Shown here one piece after another: positions 9,067-18,188 of a DNA stretch of 64,000 nt. The position numbers and the translations under genes are program-made. Every line of letters starts with the position of its first letter. Position 1 is the first letter of the stretch. The DNA comes from Pseudoalteromonas luteoviolacea. GTDB taxonomy: Bacteria > Pseudomonadota > Gammaproteobacteria > Enterobacterales > Alteromonadaceae. Under the pieces are notes generated by a model. It did not search any database, had not been told where the DNA came from, and saw nothing but the letters and a program-made list of their open reading frames with translations. The stretch covers positions 310,001-374,000 of the forward strand of contig NZ_MAUJ01000001.1 of NCBI RefSeq assembly GCF_001696455.1, written 5' to 3'.

Positions 9067-9798
9067 TTAATCTCTTGCTTTGTCTGTTGTTTGCTGCTTT
9101 TCGAAAGAGACCTCAACAACGTGGTTATGATCTTCTTCAACCTGCCAGCGAATATTAAACTCATATAAGCTCATACCATAACTTTGCGTTTGCTGTTTTT
9201 TCTTTTTATATGCAGGTCGCGGGTCTTGTTTTAAGACGTTGCTAATAAAGCCTTTTAACTCAGGATACTGAGATTGCTTTTCAATAAAGCTGGCAGCTTG
9301 TTCGCTAAATGAGACCGTCATTTCTGTTTCCGGTCGGGTGTCTGCGAACCCAGCAGAGGCACCTTGCAACGCATCAGAGTAGGGGAGGTAAGGCTTGATA
9401 TCGACAATAGGCGTGCCATCCAGCAAGTCAATGCCAGATAACAAGAGAGCCAGTTGACCATTTTTGTACTCGACGCCTTCCAATTTAACTGCACTCATAC
9501 CAATACCATTAGGTCTAAAGGTGGCGCGTGTGGCGAAAACGCCTTTGCGTTCATTGCCACCCAACCTAGGTGGACGCACAAGTGCTGAGTAACCTTTGTC
9601 GGCTGTTTCGTGAAATCTAAATAGTAGCCACAGATGCGTAAACTCTTCGATGCCGCGCACAAACTCTTCGCGATTAAACTCATCACAAAAAATAAGTTTG
9701 GCAGTGGCCTCTGGGACCAGTCTAGGTTGCCTAGGGATGGCAAACTTTTGTTTGTATGGGGACGCTATATGGCCAATAGCTTGAACTTCAAATTGCAC
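9067..9798 (-). CDS. trmO: tRNA t6A37 N6-methyltransferase TrmO
   Basis: 243 residues, TsaA/YaeB family. It adds the methyl group that turns t6A into m6t6A at position 37 of tRNA-Thr, using S-adenosylmethionine. Recognisable motifs are IGHIASPYKQKFAIPRQP near the N-terminus, FTHLWLLFRFH near residues 53-63, RPNGIGMSAVKLEGV near 95-109 and DIKPYLPYSD near 134-143. The C-terminal domain with DPRPAYKKKK is typical of the enterobacterial-length protein. It is transcribed in the same direction as proS with about 100 bases between. Confidence 0.92.
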   Translation of the reverse strand: MQFEVQAIGHIASPYKQKFAIPRQPRLVPEATAKLIFCDEFNREEFVRGIEEFTHLWLLFRFHETADKGYSALVRPPRLGGNERKGVFATRATFRPNGIGMSAVKLEGVEYKNGQLALLLSGIDLLDGTPIVDIKPYLPYSDALQGASAGFADTRPETEMTVSFSEQAASFIEKQSQYPELKGFISNVLKQDPRPAYKKKKQQTQSYGMSLYEFNIRWQVEEDHNHVVEVSFEKQQTTDKARD

Positions 9799-9892
9799 GA
9801 TAGTGGGCTCTAAAGGTTAAAACGTGCATTGTATCGCTTTGTATTGAGTGCAACAAATTTAAATGACAAACAATGCCATGTAATAGGTTGTA

Positions 9893-10396
9893 ATGTACAA
9901 GTCCGAAATTACACGCATAATTATCCCAAAAAATAAAACGGATAAAGCGATGTTTTTTGCGCGATTTGGGAATCAAATGTTGACGAGTGATGAAATGGAA
10001 CTGATTGGAGAGCGAGCGATTGGCTTCAAAAACAGTATTGCCGATTCAGAACAGCAAGGGTCTTTAAAATCGAAGTTAAATAAACCTAAGAATGACAATG
10101 ATGAAATCGCTCAGTTTATGGAAATTGTTATTCGTGTGTGTAAAAAGCACGTCTGCAAAACAAGCCCGATCCGAAGTGCATTAATCCTCCAACTGCAAAG
10201 ACAAAGAACTTCACTGATGCATACCTTCACAGGGGTCCAAGAAGGGACCATCAGCCCATGTAAACTTGACGCGTTTTTGCACGAACAAACTAACCTCATC
10301 ACCCAAAAACTATTACCTGAAACCTTGGTGGCAAACTGTGATTTAAGAGCTATAGTCAGAACTGTGCTATTCCAAATAGCGAGAGAGAGTATGTAA
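9893..10396 (+). CDS. Hypothetical protein
   Basis: 167 residues beginning at the ATG at 9893, with AGG nine bases upstream. The protein is soluble and basic, with no signal peptide, membrane segment or known motif that I can see. Two cysteines sit in CKKHVC near residue 80. It is divergent from trmO across about 95 bases that contain the promoters of both. I do not recognise the family. Codon use looks like that of its neighbours, so it is probably a real, lineage-restricted gene. Confidence 0.6.
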   Translation: MYKSEITRIIIPKNKTDKAMFFARFGNQMLTSDEMELIGERAIGFKNSIADSEQQGSLKSKLNKPKNDNDEIAQFMEIVIRVCKKHVCKTSPIRSALILQLQRQRTSLMHTFTGVQEGTISPCKLDAFLHEQTNLITQKLLPETLVANCDLRAIVRTVLFQIARESM

Positions 10397-10670
10397 AGCT
10401 GTGAGTGTAGAGCTATTAAATCGGTGGGTAAACCTTTTCCAAATCGGGTTTATTTCAATATAAAGGAAAGTGCTTTTTTCTTCTTATTTTTAAAGTAAGT
10501 ATTCAAAAACCAAACAATTACCCCTTGAATGATACTGCTCCATTAGTTTGTATGGATATCGATGAGCGTGTGTAAGCCTACTTCTCTTTTATTACCAGTT
10601 AACCCTGTTTATAAGGCTTAGCTTCCTAAGCCTCCATTGATATTATTTGGCGATGTATTATTTCGCTTTC
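10397..10670. other. Noncoding spacer with one hairpin
   Basis: I see no credible gene here. An inverted repeat AGGCTTAG-CTTC-CTAAGCCT lies at 10614-10633, just past the end of the small peptide gene on the minus strand. It lacks a clear T run but may act as its transcript end. Confidence 0.5.
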
Positions 10671-10805
10671 TTATTGTGGTGGCTCTTTACCACCGGGCTG
10701 AGAATTAGCGAGTTGAGGTGGCTCAGCACCGCCTTCAGAACCACCCGCTACTTTATTTAACTCTTTCACGGAAAGAGATTTAAGGAGCTTCTTTTTAACT
10801 TTCAT
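10671..10805 (-). CDS. Small peptide with double-glycine leader (bacteriocin/RiPP-like precursor)
   Basis: 44 residues from the ATG at 10805, which has AAAGGAA placed 7 bases upstream. The first 22 residues are a basic leader ending LSVKELNKVAGG. This matches the LSxxELxxVxGG pattern recognised by C39-peptidase ABC exporters, which cut after the two glycines. The remaining 22 residues are hydrophilic and proline-rich with a repeated unit, GGAEPPQ and GGKEPPQ. There is no cysteine in the core, so a lanthipeptide or disulfide peptide is unlikely. No modification enzyme or C39 transporter lies nearby. The function is unknown; a secreted signalling or antimicrobial peptide is inferred. Confidence 0.7.
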   Translation of the reverse strand: MKVKKKLLKSLSVKELNKVAGGSEGGAEPPQLANSQPGGKEPPQ

Positions 10806-11439
10806 GGCATTTCCTTTGTAATAGTTCATTAAATTAGGTTTATGGTCTTGGATTATTAAATAAGCCCATAAATTAAACAGCAAGTTAATCCTATAGCAAA
10901 GTTATATTAATAAATTTATATTTGATTGATGATGCTTGTTTGGCTTTTTTAAGTACGGCATTTAAACCCCTAGCATTACGAAGTGCTGTGTTCAGTGTTT
11001 CACATGTATATGACTTAAATGATCACTACTGGCAGATCACACCGAGTCAGGCGTTATTGAGGTGCTGGCGTTTTAATCGCGAGAAATGCCAGATATTCAC
11101 TAAGTGATTAAAATTTGGCGTTTGAGGTGTCTGTAGATTGCACCGATAGAGCAATCTGGCATCGTATTAATTTATAATAAATGCAATATCCTTGGTTACT
11201 GTCTGGTGAGTTTAAAAAATGGATTTCGGAAGTAGAATAGGCTTTGTAATCCACTCTCAAAATATTCGAATGCAAATGTAAAGCCGAATTTGAAAGCCTT
11301 GTTATACACAATGGTTATGGCTGTGCCGATATTAAATTATTAATAATCTAAGTTTGTTGTTTGTCAATTCAGTAGCCCTCTATTTTAAGTTTATTATGTG
11401 TGTTAAAGATAATAAAAGAAGGTTTAACACATCAATATT
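10806..11439. other. 634-base noncoding, palindrome-rich region
   Basis: No convincing gene. A weak frame at 10922-11107 has only a TTG start and no family likeness. Several short inverted repeats cluster at 11058-11155, for example CTGGC/GCCAG, TTTTAATC/GATTAAAA and AGATTGC/GCAATCT. At 11399-11431 TGTGTTAAA and TTTAACACA face each other just before the SDR gene, a likely operator or leader hairpin. The region may be the remnant of a small mobile element. Confidence 0.45.
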
Positions 11440-12183
11440 ATGAATAACAAAGCAATCATCATAGGGGCTACATCGGGTATTGGACGCGCTTTGGCGAAGT
11501 ATATGGATAGGTGTGGTTACGAACTCGCCCTAACTGGCCGTCGGCAAGAGTTACTGGTAAGCCTACAAAATGAATTAACTCAACCTTGCTATATTGCCAA
11601 AATGGATGTTTCTCAGCCACATGATGCAGTGCGTGAGTTTGAATCTTTACTTACACAAATGCAAGATGTAGAACTCGTTATCATTAATGCAGGAACAGGC
11701 AATGGTGATGCAAGCTTTCCATTGCAGGGAGAGTTAGATACCGCAGCTGTGAACGTTACGGGGTTTACGGCAATCGCCAACAGTGCGTTTCATTTTTTTG
11801 CAAAGCAAAACCGAGGTCATCTCGTTGCAACCTCCTCAGTGATGGCGCTCAGAGGTGGCCCATGTGCTTCTTACAATGCATCAAAGGCTTACATTGCTAC
11901 ATATTTGGAAGGACTATCTTGCCGGGCCGCGAAACATGGGGCCAATATATCTTTCACCGAACTTAGACCCGGCTTTGTAGATACAGAGATGGCAAAAGGG
12001 GAAGGTATATTTTGGCTTGCCAGTGTTGAAAAAGCGGCACAACAAATATTTATCGCTATCAAAAAGAAAAAGCGAGTCGCTTACATTACTAAACGTTGGT
12101 GGCTTATTTCGCTAATTTTAAAGTACGCCCCTTTTAAGGTGTATTTAAGGCTGATTGGGTGTAAGAAAGCAAATCAACGTTAA
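11440..12183 (+). CDS. Short-chain dehydrogenase/reductase
   Basis: 247 residues of the classical SDR family. The NAD(P)-binding motif GATSGIG is at residues 9-15, the NAG motif follows in INAGTGNG, the catalytic serine lies in SSVMAL and the YxxxK pair is in YNASK near residue 145. The sequence TGRR after the second strand suggests NADPH preference. The substrate cannot be read from the sequence. The C-terminus is unusual in being basic and partly hydrophobic (KKKKR then WWLISLILKYAPF), which suggests membrane association. A 9-bp inverted repeat lies directly upstream. Confidence 0.85.
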   Translation: MNNKAIIIGATSGIGRALAKYMDRCGYELALTGRRQELLVSLQNELTQPCYIAKMDVSQPHDAVREFESLLTQMQDVELVIINAGTGNGDASFPLQGELDTAAVNVTGFTAIANSAFHFFAKQNRGHLVATSSVMALRGGPCASYNASKAYIATYLEGLSCRAAKHGANISFTELRPGFVDTEMAKGEGIFWLASVEKAAQQIFIAIKKKKRVAYITKRWWLISLILKYAPFKVYLRLIGCKKANQR

Positions 12184-12328
12184 TTCGTCTATGGTTGCGT
12201 AATCCAGCTTTGCGAATAGCGATTTTTACAACTTTGTGCTGAATCGAAGCGGTTTAACTTGTCAATCAGTGATAAATAGCTAAGATCTTCCGCCTGACTG
12301 AGTAATTTACCGCCTAACAGAGCGTGAC

Positions 12329-12835
12329 ATGCCAAAATCTAAAACGAGCCAGCTAATCTACACGGTTGTATTGAACCGATGGTTTTTGCTTTTTCCACTT
12401 ATCCTTATTTGTTTACTCGTCACGAATATAACGGTTGAAGATCTACGCTTTTTATTTGGCCATATGGATGAGCACGGGTATCAAAATGTGATAGATAATG
12501 AGTCAACCATCACCATTTTATTGATTGGATTTGGCGCGGTAATGGATGGCAGAAAAATTTTGTCGAAGCGCGCTTTTGATAGTAAACAAGATACACGCTT
12601 AGTTGAACATAAACAGCTCAATGAAACATCTGAATACTATGGTTTTATGCTCATCGTAATCGGGATTTCCATTGAGATTGTAGATCAACTCGCCAACTAT
12701 TTACGCAACTTCCATCTTGAGCTATTGGTATTTGAAGCTTGGTTTAGCATCATTTTAAACATTGTTGCTGTGGGGGTGATGTTAAAAGCGACCTACAAAA
12801 TCGCGGTGATGGAAAAGCACCGCCATCAGCTCTAA
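12329..12835 (+). CDS. Predicted four-helix membrane protein
   Basis: 168 residues with hydrophobic segments near 17-34, 60-76, 103-123 and 131-152, and charged loops between. The first ATG at 12329 is preceded by AGAGCG. I recognise no family. The stop overlaps the stop of the convergent methyltransferase-like gene by 4 bases. A role in membrane sensing or transport cannot be claimed from the sequence. Confidence 0.65.
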   Translation: MPKSKTSQLIYTVVLNRWFLLFPLILICLLVTNITVEDLRFLFGHMDEHGYQNVIDNESTITILLIGFGAVMDGRKILSKRAFDSKQDTRLVEHKQLNETSEYYGFMLIVIGISIEIVDQLANYLRNFHLELLVFEAWFSIILNIVAVGVMLKATYKIAVMEKHRHQL

Positions 12836-13554
12836 AGCTTGAGCTCAAATAACGCTTGGGCGCGCCAAATTGGATCCAAGCGGGTATTATCTAGGCTTAT
12901 CAACCAAACAAAGTTGGCAAATTGCTCTGCTTTATAGCCATAAATAGTGGTCCCTAAAAAAGTTTCGCTTAATATTTTATGTAATTGTTCTAGGTGTGCC
13001 TGAGAAGTGAGTACGGTGTTGAGCACTATCCATCCGGTGTTGTTCACCTGCTTTTTTAAGTCTTGATAAAAATCTGGCTCAAACATAAAGGGGACGGGCT
13101 GCTCTGAGTCAAATATATCCACAAAAATCAAATCAAAAGGCTTCGAATTGAGATTGGACATGAATTGGCGAGCATCCATGCAATGTATTGTGTGCTTGTT
13201 TTGTTGCGGATTAAAATGTCGCTGGTATAACTCAATGACCGCGCTTTCATACTCGACAACTTCTATCTGGATTTTTGGAAAGTGGGTAGATAGATGTCTT
13301 AATAGGCCGCCCCCTCCTAATCCAAGTTCCAAAGCGTGACTGACATTATCCATAACGTTGAGTGGCAGTACCATAAATAACATGTGTGGAAACATTAACG
13401 CATCGGGGCGTTCTAGTGACATTGCCGTTTGTACGTATCCGTCAATACTAAGCCACCTTAAATCCTCATTTTCATACACTTCGAAAAGCCTATTTTCATC
13501 ATTAATCTGCACGAGGCACGTTAAATTGTTATTTTGTTCTGCTGTTTTTGACAT
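12832..13554 (-). CDS. Spermidine-synthase-like methyltransferase-fold protein
   Basis: 240 residues with a Rossmann-type SAM-binding fold. ELGLGGGGLLRHL near residue 95 is the glycine-rich loop, VVEYE near 120 is the acidic end of strand 2, and FDLIFVDIFDSEQPVP near 160 matches the spermidine-synthase active-site strand. The full polyamine synthase motif set is not evident and the protein is shorter than SpeE, so it belongs to the broad spermidine-synthase-like group of unknown substrate. It is convergent with the membrane protein gene. Confidence 0.75.
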   Translation of the reverse strand: MSKTAEQNNNLTCLVQINDENRLFEVYENEDLRWLSIDGYVQTAMSLERPDALMFPHMLFMVLPLNVMDNVSHALELGLGGGGLLRHLSTHFPKIQIEVVEYESAVIELYQRHFNPQQNKHTIHCMDARQFMSNLNSKPFDLIFVDIFDSEQPVPFMFEPDFYQDLKKQVNNTGWIVLNTVLTSQAHLEQLHKILSETFLGTTIYGYKAEQFANFVWLISLDNTRLDPIWRAQALFELKL

Positions 13555-13714
13555 ACTAATTTCGGAACACTGAAAAGACAGGGTATATTCTAGTAGCTAA
13601 TTTATTGTTTTGTAATAACTGTGTGTTTTTTGTAGTGATATGCTACTAGTGGTTAGTATATTCATTAAAACTAAAGTAGGTAACTGTGCTGTTGATCTTT
13701 TATGCCATAATCGT

Positions 13715-13737
13715 CACACTCGGTGTAATTGAGTGTG
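13715..13737. promoter_or_regulatory. Inverted repeat in the leader of the binding-protein gene
   Basis: CACACTC and GAGTGTG flank a 9-base loop, ending 11 bases before the ATG at 13749. It could be an operator or a leader hairpin. Confidence 0.35.
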
Positions 13738-13748
13738 TGAAATAAGTA

Positions 13749-14504
13749 ATGAAGTATCGTCTTTTAAATAGTCTGTTGCCTTTGGTGATGTTAGTTTCAA
13801 GTGCGTCTGTGCAAGCACAAATCATCCGCTTTATAGCAGAGGATCTTCCCCCGTATCATTTTATTAATGATGCGGGAAAGCCTGATGGTGGTTTAGTTGA
13901 GATTGCGAAAGCATTGCAGGCCCAAAGTGGCTTAAAAGCTCAAATTGAGATTTTGCCAATGGCTAGAGCGCACCATGAACTGCAGACGAAAAACAATGTG
14001 GTAATGTTAGCTTGGTTAAAAACCCCATCTAGAGAACGAGGATATAAGTTTTTAGGATCCATGTGCCAGATCTCAGCGTCATTGATTGGACTAAAAGAAA
14101 ATAAATTGAATCTGACAGATCTTAACCATGCAAAACAATATCGTATCAGTACAATTCGAGGGTACTATAGTGAAGAGTATTTGCGCCAAGCAGGGTTTTC
14201 GGAAGATCATGATCTGGTTCTTGTCTCTCACTACGCCAGTCTTTGGCAGCTCTTATACAAAGGGCGCACCGATCTTATTTTGACCAATACCCAAACGATT
14301 CAGCGAGAGTTGGATAAGCTTGGACTAGATCCGGATAGGCTTGAATATAAGTTAACACTACAGGATTTTCCATCGCAGCTGCATTTAGCTGCAAATCAAA
14401 GCTTTCCCGATGATATTGCCGGTAAAATCAGTACAGCGCTTGAACAGTTGAAATCATCAGGCCAATATCAAAAAATAATTCAGAAATGGCGCATGCCAAA
14501 CTAG
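13749..14504 (+). CDS. Periplasmic amino-acid-type substrate-binding protein
   Basis: 251 residues. A signal peptide of about 23 residues ends in VQA, so the mature protein is periplasmic. The rest fits the family 3 extracellular solute-binding fold (SBP_bac_3): the early AEDLPPYHF and KPDGGLVEIAKALQ stretches, and the late LEQLKSSGQYQKIIQKW helix, are typical. No transporter genes accompany it. It is followed by a histidine kinase and response regulator, so it more likely feeds a signalling pathway than uptake. The ligand is unknown. Confidence 0.82.
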   Translation: MKYRLLNSLLPLVMLVSSASVQAQIIRFIAEDLPPYHFINDAGKPDGGLVEIAKALQAQSGLKAQIEILPMARAHHELQTKNNVVMLAWLKTPSRERGYKFLGSMCQISASLIGLKENKLNLTDLNHAKQYRISTIRGYYSEEYLRQAGFSEDHDLVLVSHYASLWQLLYKGRTDLILTNTQTIQRELDKLGLDPDRLEYKLTLQDFPSQLHLAANQSFPDDIAGKISTALEQLKSSGQYQKIIQKWRMPN

Positions 14505-14610
14505 TTAAGCAACGAATCGGGACTTATTTTTTTCTAATAATCAGCAGTACACAATTCCATTGACTACACTTTTTATTCAGAGCTAAGTGTTAGGAAACTT
14601 ATAACGCAAG

Positions 14611-16107
14611 ATGGAAATCGGTGACTTGCAGCTGCAAACAGTGATGGATGGTGTTAAAGACGGATTCATCATGACCAATGAAAGTGGCGAAATTATTAGT
14701 TTTAATCGCTCCGCAGCAAATATTTTCGGTTATTCAAAGCAAGAAGCCATAGGCGTCAACATCACATCTTTAATGTCGTCTGAATACCGACCACTTTATT
14801 TTAAATACCTACAAAGCCTTTCATCCTCAAATGAAGATACGCCAGTCGCAAGTTTAGAAGTTTTAGTTGTGCATAAAAATGGTGGTACTTTTCCTGTTGA
14901 GCTCTCGGTTAGTAAACTTACTAGTAACAGTGAAGTTGCGTACCTTGGCACTGTCAGAGACATCACTGAGAGAAAAGAAGCAGACCAATCAATCAAGTCA
15001 TACATCGAACACATTGAAACAATCATGGATACGGTGCTTGATGGCCTTATTACGATAGATATGAAAGGTGTGATCCACAGTTTTAATGCTGCGGCCGAGG
15101 CCATTTTTGGCTATCGAGCCAGTGATGTGGTTGGACGAAATGTTAAGATGTTGATGCCTGAGCCCTATCAATCGGAGCATGATTCGTATCTAACCAACTA
15201 CCATAAAACAGGTGTAAATAAAGTGATTGGCATTGGACGGGAGATAACAGGTAGGCGCAATAGTGGTCATTTGTTCCCGATGGAGTTGGGCGTAAACAAA
15301 ATGGTGGTACAAGGCAAAACCATGTTTGTTGGCACCGTGCGTGATATATCCGAGCGCAAGGCCGCTGAAGCTGCGATTGACTCCTATATTAGAAAGTTGC
15401 AGGTCAGTAACTCGGAGTTAGATCAGTTTGCTTATATCGCATCCCATGATTTGAAAGAGCCGCTCAGAGGGCTTGCCAACAATGCTTTGTTTTTGGAAGA
15501 AGATCATGGAGATTTGATAGGGGAAGAGGGGGTCCGGAGAATTCAAAGGATACGGTTTTTGTGTACGCGAATGGAAAAGCTGGTAGACAGTTTACTCTAC
15601 TATTCTAGGCTTGGGCGTCAGGATCTCGCCGTTGAAAGTGTCGATTTAAACGCGTTGATTGATGGTGTTATTGAACTTACTCTGCCTGAAGAAACGGCAC
15701 AATGTGTAAACCTATCAGTTCCCAAGTTGTTACCTCATGTCACCTGCGATAAACCTAAGGTTTCAGAGCTGTTTCGCAACCTTATTTCAAATGCTGTTAA
15801 ATACAATAAGTCCGCCACAAAACACATTGAAATTGGGGTCAAGTCTTGTATTGAGCCCATAAATAACACCTTAGAGACTCGTGTTTTTTATGTGAAAGAT
15901 AACGGCCAAGGCATAGACAGTCGTTTTTTTGAGGACATCTTTAGAATATTTAAACGCTTAAATGAAGAGGATGACTCAGTGCGCGGCACGGGTGTTGGCC
16001 TCACTTTTGTGAAAAAAATCATTGAACGCCATAACGGGCAGATTTGGGTTGAATCGGAACTCGGCCGAGGTAGCTGCTTTAACTTTACATTGAAGCTAGG
16101 AGACTAA
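14611..16107 (+). CDS. Sensor histidine kinase with two PAS domains
   Basis: 498 residues, no membrane segment, so cytoplasmic. PAS1 covers about residues 5-125 and PAS2 about 130-255; both end in the RDI(T/S)ER motif. The phosphorylated His is in ASHDLKEPL near residue 280, followed by HATPase boxes NLISNAVKYN near 390, DNGQGID near 430 and GTGVGLT near 463. PAS2 resembles the FixL oxygen sensor, including the IGIGREITGRR stretch. However, the residue just before VIGIGR, where FixL has its heme-binding His, is Lys here. The next gene encodes its likely phosphate acceptor, 3 bases on. Confidence 0.9.
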   Translation: MEIGDLQLQTVMDGVKDGFIMTNESGEIISFNRSAANIFGYSKQEAIGVNITSLMSSEYRPLYFKYLQSLSSSNEDTPVASLEVLVVHKNGGTFPVELSVSKLTSNSEVAYLGTVRDITERKEADQSIKSYIEHIETIMDTVLDGLITIDMKGVIHSFNAAAEAIFGYRASDVVGRNVKMLMPEPYQSEHDSYLTNYHKTGVNKVIGIGREITGRRNSGHLFPMELGVNKMVVQGKTMFVGTVRDISERKAAEAAIDSYIRKLQVSNSELDQFAYIASHDLKEPLRGLANNALFLEEDHGDLIGEEGVRRIQRIRFLCTRMEKLVDSLLYYSRLGRQDLAVESVDLNALIDGVIELTLPEETAQCVNLSVPKLLPHVTCDKPKVSELFRNLISNAVKYNKSATKHIEIGVKSCIEPINNTLETRVFYVKDNGQGIDSRFFEDIFRIFKRLNEEDDSVRGTGVGLTFVKKIIERHNGQIWVESELGRGSCFNFTLKLGD

Positions 16108-16110
16108 CAG

Positions 16111-16566
16111 ATGGATAAAGACTTAGGTCTGCTTTTGTTGGTAGATGATAATCCGGACGACTTTGAGGCAATTTTACGGAGTTTGAGAAAAAGTCATTTT
16201 ATGAACCCCATTCAGTGGTGTCAATCAGGTCAGGATGCAAAGGATTTCTTATATAAAATAGGCAAATACAAAGAACATGAGCATTTAAAAAGACCGGTAT
16301 TGGCTTTGGTTGATTTGAATATGCCTGGGTTGGATGGCAGACAATTGGTACGCGAATTAAAAGCAGACCCCAAAATGTGCTCTATTCCGATTGTGGTTTT
16401 AACCACCTCGAGTGACCCGCAAGATGTCGAATCCTGCTATGCACTTGGCGCTTCTGCATATATCCAGAAACCAGTTGAATTTGATGACTTAGCAATTGCA
16501 TTTAAAAAGCTGAAAGACTTTTGGTTTGATGTGGCGTTATTACCTACAACAGATGGATACGACTAG
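16111..16566 (+). CDS. Single-domain response regulator (Rcp1/CheY-like)
   Basis: 151 residues, a lone receiver domain. The acidic pair is in LVDDNPDD, the phospho-acceptor Asp is in LALVDLNMPGLDG near residue 68, the Thr/Ser in VLTTSS and the Lys in YIQKPVEF. The extended helix and the CYALGA motif match the Rcp1 type that pairs with kinases carrying SHDLKEPL boxes. It has no output domain, so it probably acts by protein contact or in a phosphorelay. Its stop overlaps the next GTG start by one base. Confidence 0.9.
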   Translation: MDKDLGLLLLVDDNPDDFEAILRSLRKSHFMNPIQWCQSGQDAKDFLYKIGKYKEHEHLKRPVLALVDLNMPGLDGRQLVRELKADPKMCSIPIVVLTTSSDPQDVESCYALGASAYIQKPVEFDDLAIAFKKLKDFWFDVALLPTTDGYD

Positions 16567-18010
16567 TGGTGAAATCTAACATTTTATTTATCTCTGATAA
16601 CGTTGATTGTATTGAGCTGTTTATACACGCTATAAAAGACTGCGGTGAAAAGCAAAACCTTTACTTATCGTCATCTATGGCTGGTGGTTTGAAAAAGGCT
16701 GAAGAGATCAGTGCAGATTTTGTATTCATAGATAGTAAGTTGTTTAAAGCTGAGGCCATCGAAGCGCTTTCAACGATTACATCAAATATTTATATTGCCT
16801 TTAGTACGGATAAATATAGGCCTAAAACATTGGCTTATGATGCGCTTTCGACAATTGATTTAAGCCGCTCCGATGCGCACGATATTTTGGCCGACATATT
16901 GAACACTGTATGTTTGCCTTGCTCGCAAGGTGCGGATATTGAAGATGGTCAACACACACTATTCGATGCTGAGTTTTTAGATCTAGTGATAGAAAGTGTA
17001 CCTAACTACCTTTTTGTTAAAGATACGCAATTTAGAATAGTACGGGCCAATCAAACGTTTTTATCGCTGTACCCTGAGTCATATAGAGATAAAGTCATAG
17101 GTTCAACCACCATTGAAGATTATGACCCTGAAGAAGCCAAAGAGTTTTTAGAAAAAGATCGAGAAGCGTTCGCTAGCGGGTATAGTGAGACTGTTGAGAG
17201 AATTCAATTTCCAAATGGTGATTCTCGGATATTATTTACGCAAAAAAAGAAATTCACGGACGAACATGATCAGGATTACATTCTGGGCATTGCAACAGAT
17301 GTTACTGAACGAGAAGATCTTATCAAAAAGCTTACTAAGTCTAATCAAGACTTGGAGCGATTCGCGTATAGTGCGTCACATGATTTAAAGTCACCGCTTA
17401 ATGCCATCAAAAACCTAGTCAGCTGGATAGAGGAAGACTATTTTGATGAGTTTCCTGATGGAGCCAAGGAAAACTTCGCTTAATCAAAAGTCGTAGTATT
17501 CGCATGGCAACGCTACTTGATGACTTGTTAGAATATTCACGGGTACAAAAATGCCTAGAGGATGAAGAGTGGGGCTACTTGGATGTGGTCGTGGATTCAG
17601 TTTTATCTGTGATAGAGCAGTCAGATAAATTTACGGTTAAAGTGATCGGACCTAGGTTAAAACTGCCGCGTGTCGCATTTCAAATCGTGGCTATGAATTT
17701 AATCGGTAACGCGATTAAACATCATCATAAAGGCTATGGCGAGATAACCATCTGGGTTGAAGCGAACCCTAAAGGCCATCAAATTTCATTTATTGATGAT
17801 GGTCCGGGGATCCCCGTTACATACAGCAAGAAAATATTTGAAATGTTTCAAACATTGCAGTCAAGAGACGTGATTGAAGGCAGTGGAATGGGCTTGGCAC
17901 TGGCTAAAAAAGTACTGGAGTATTATGAAGGGAACATTGTGCTCAATTCTACACATCAAAATGGTGCAAGGTTTGATCTATTCTGGCCTACTAGCAACAG
18001 AAAAGCCTAA
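16566..18010 (+). pseudogene. Sensor histidine kinase split by a frameshift
   Basis: The first frame (16566-17483) encodes a degenerate receiver-like domain (about residues 1-110, lacking the conserved Lys), a PAS domain (about 135-250) and the HisKA box ASHDLKSPL, then stops at a TAA. The rest of the kinase, RLIKSRSIRMATLLDDLLEY followed by NLIGNAIKHH, DDGPGIP and GSGMGLA, continues in another frame to 18010. Adding one base near 17475 joins them into ENLRLIKSRS, as related kinases have. So a single base is missing, either by real mutation or sequencing error. If real, the catalytic ATPase part is lost or separately made from an ATG at 17504. Confidence 0.85.
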
Positions 18011-18188
18011 ATAACATCCCGTTATTGGATACTAATACACTCGTTTACTGTTCGACAGATGCTGGTAACTGTGTGTGAGCTCATCCTTTTAAAAAACACA
18101 TTTTGTTGTAATTTTCATAGCCTTAGAACTGGATTATTCGTTACGCTTTAGTGCAAACTAAGCACTCGATGTAATGACAGAGATAGTA

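Noticed and set aside
10922..11107. Frame of 61 codons on the plus strand
   Set aside because: Only a TTG start, no ribosome site, no family likeness, and it runs across palindromes; treated as noncoding.
11285..11345. Integron attC-like site
   Set aside because: GTTATAC-like text is present but the paired core sites and the stem structure are not; no cassette or integrase nearby.
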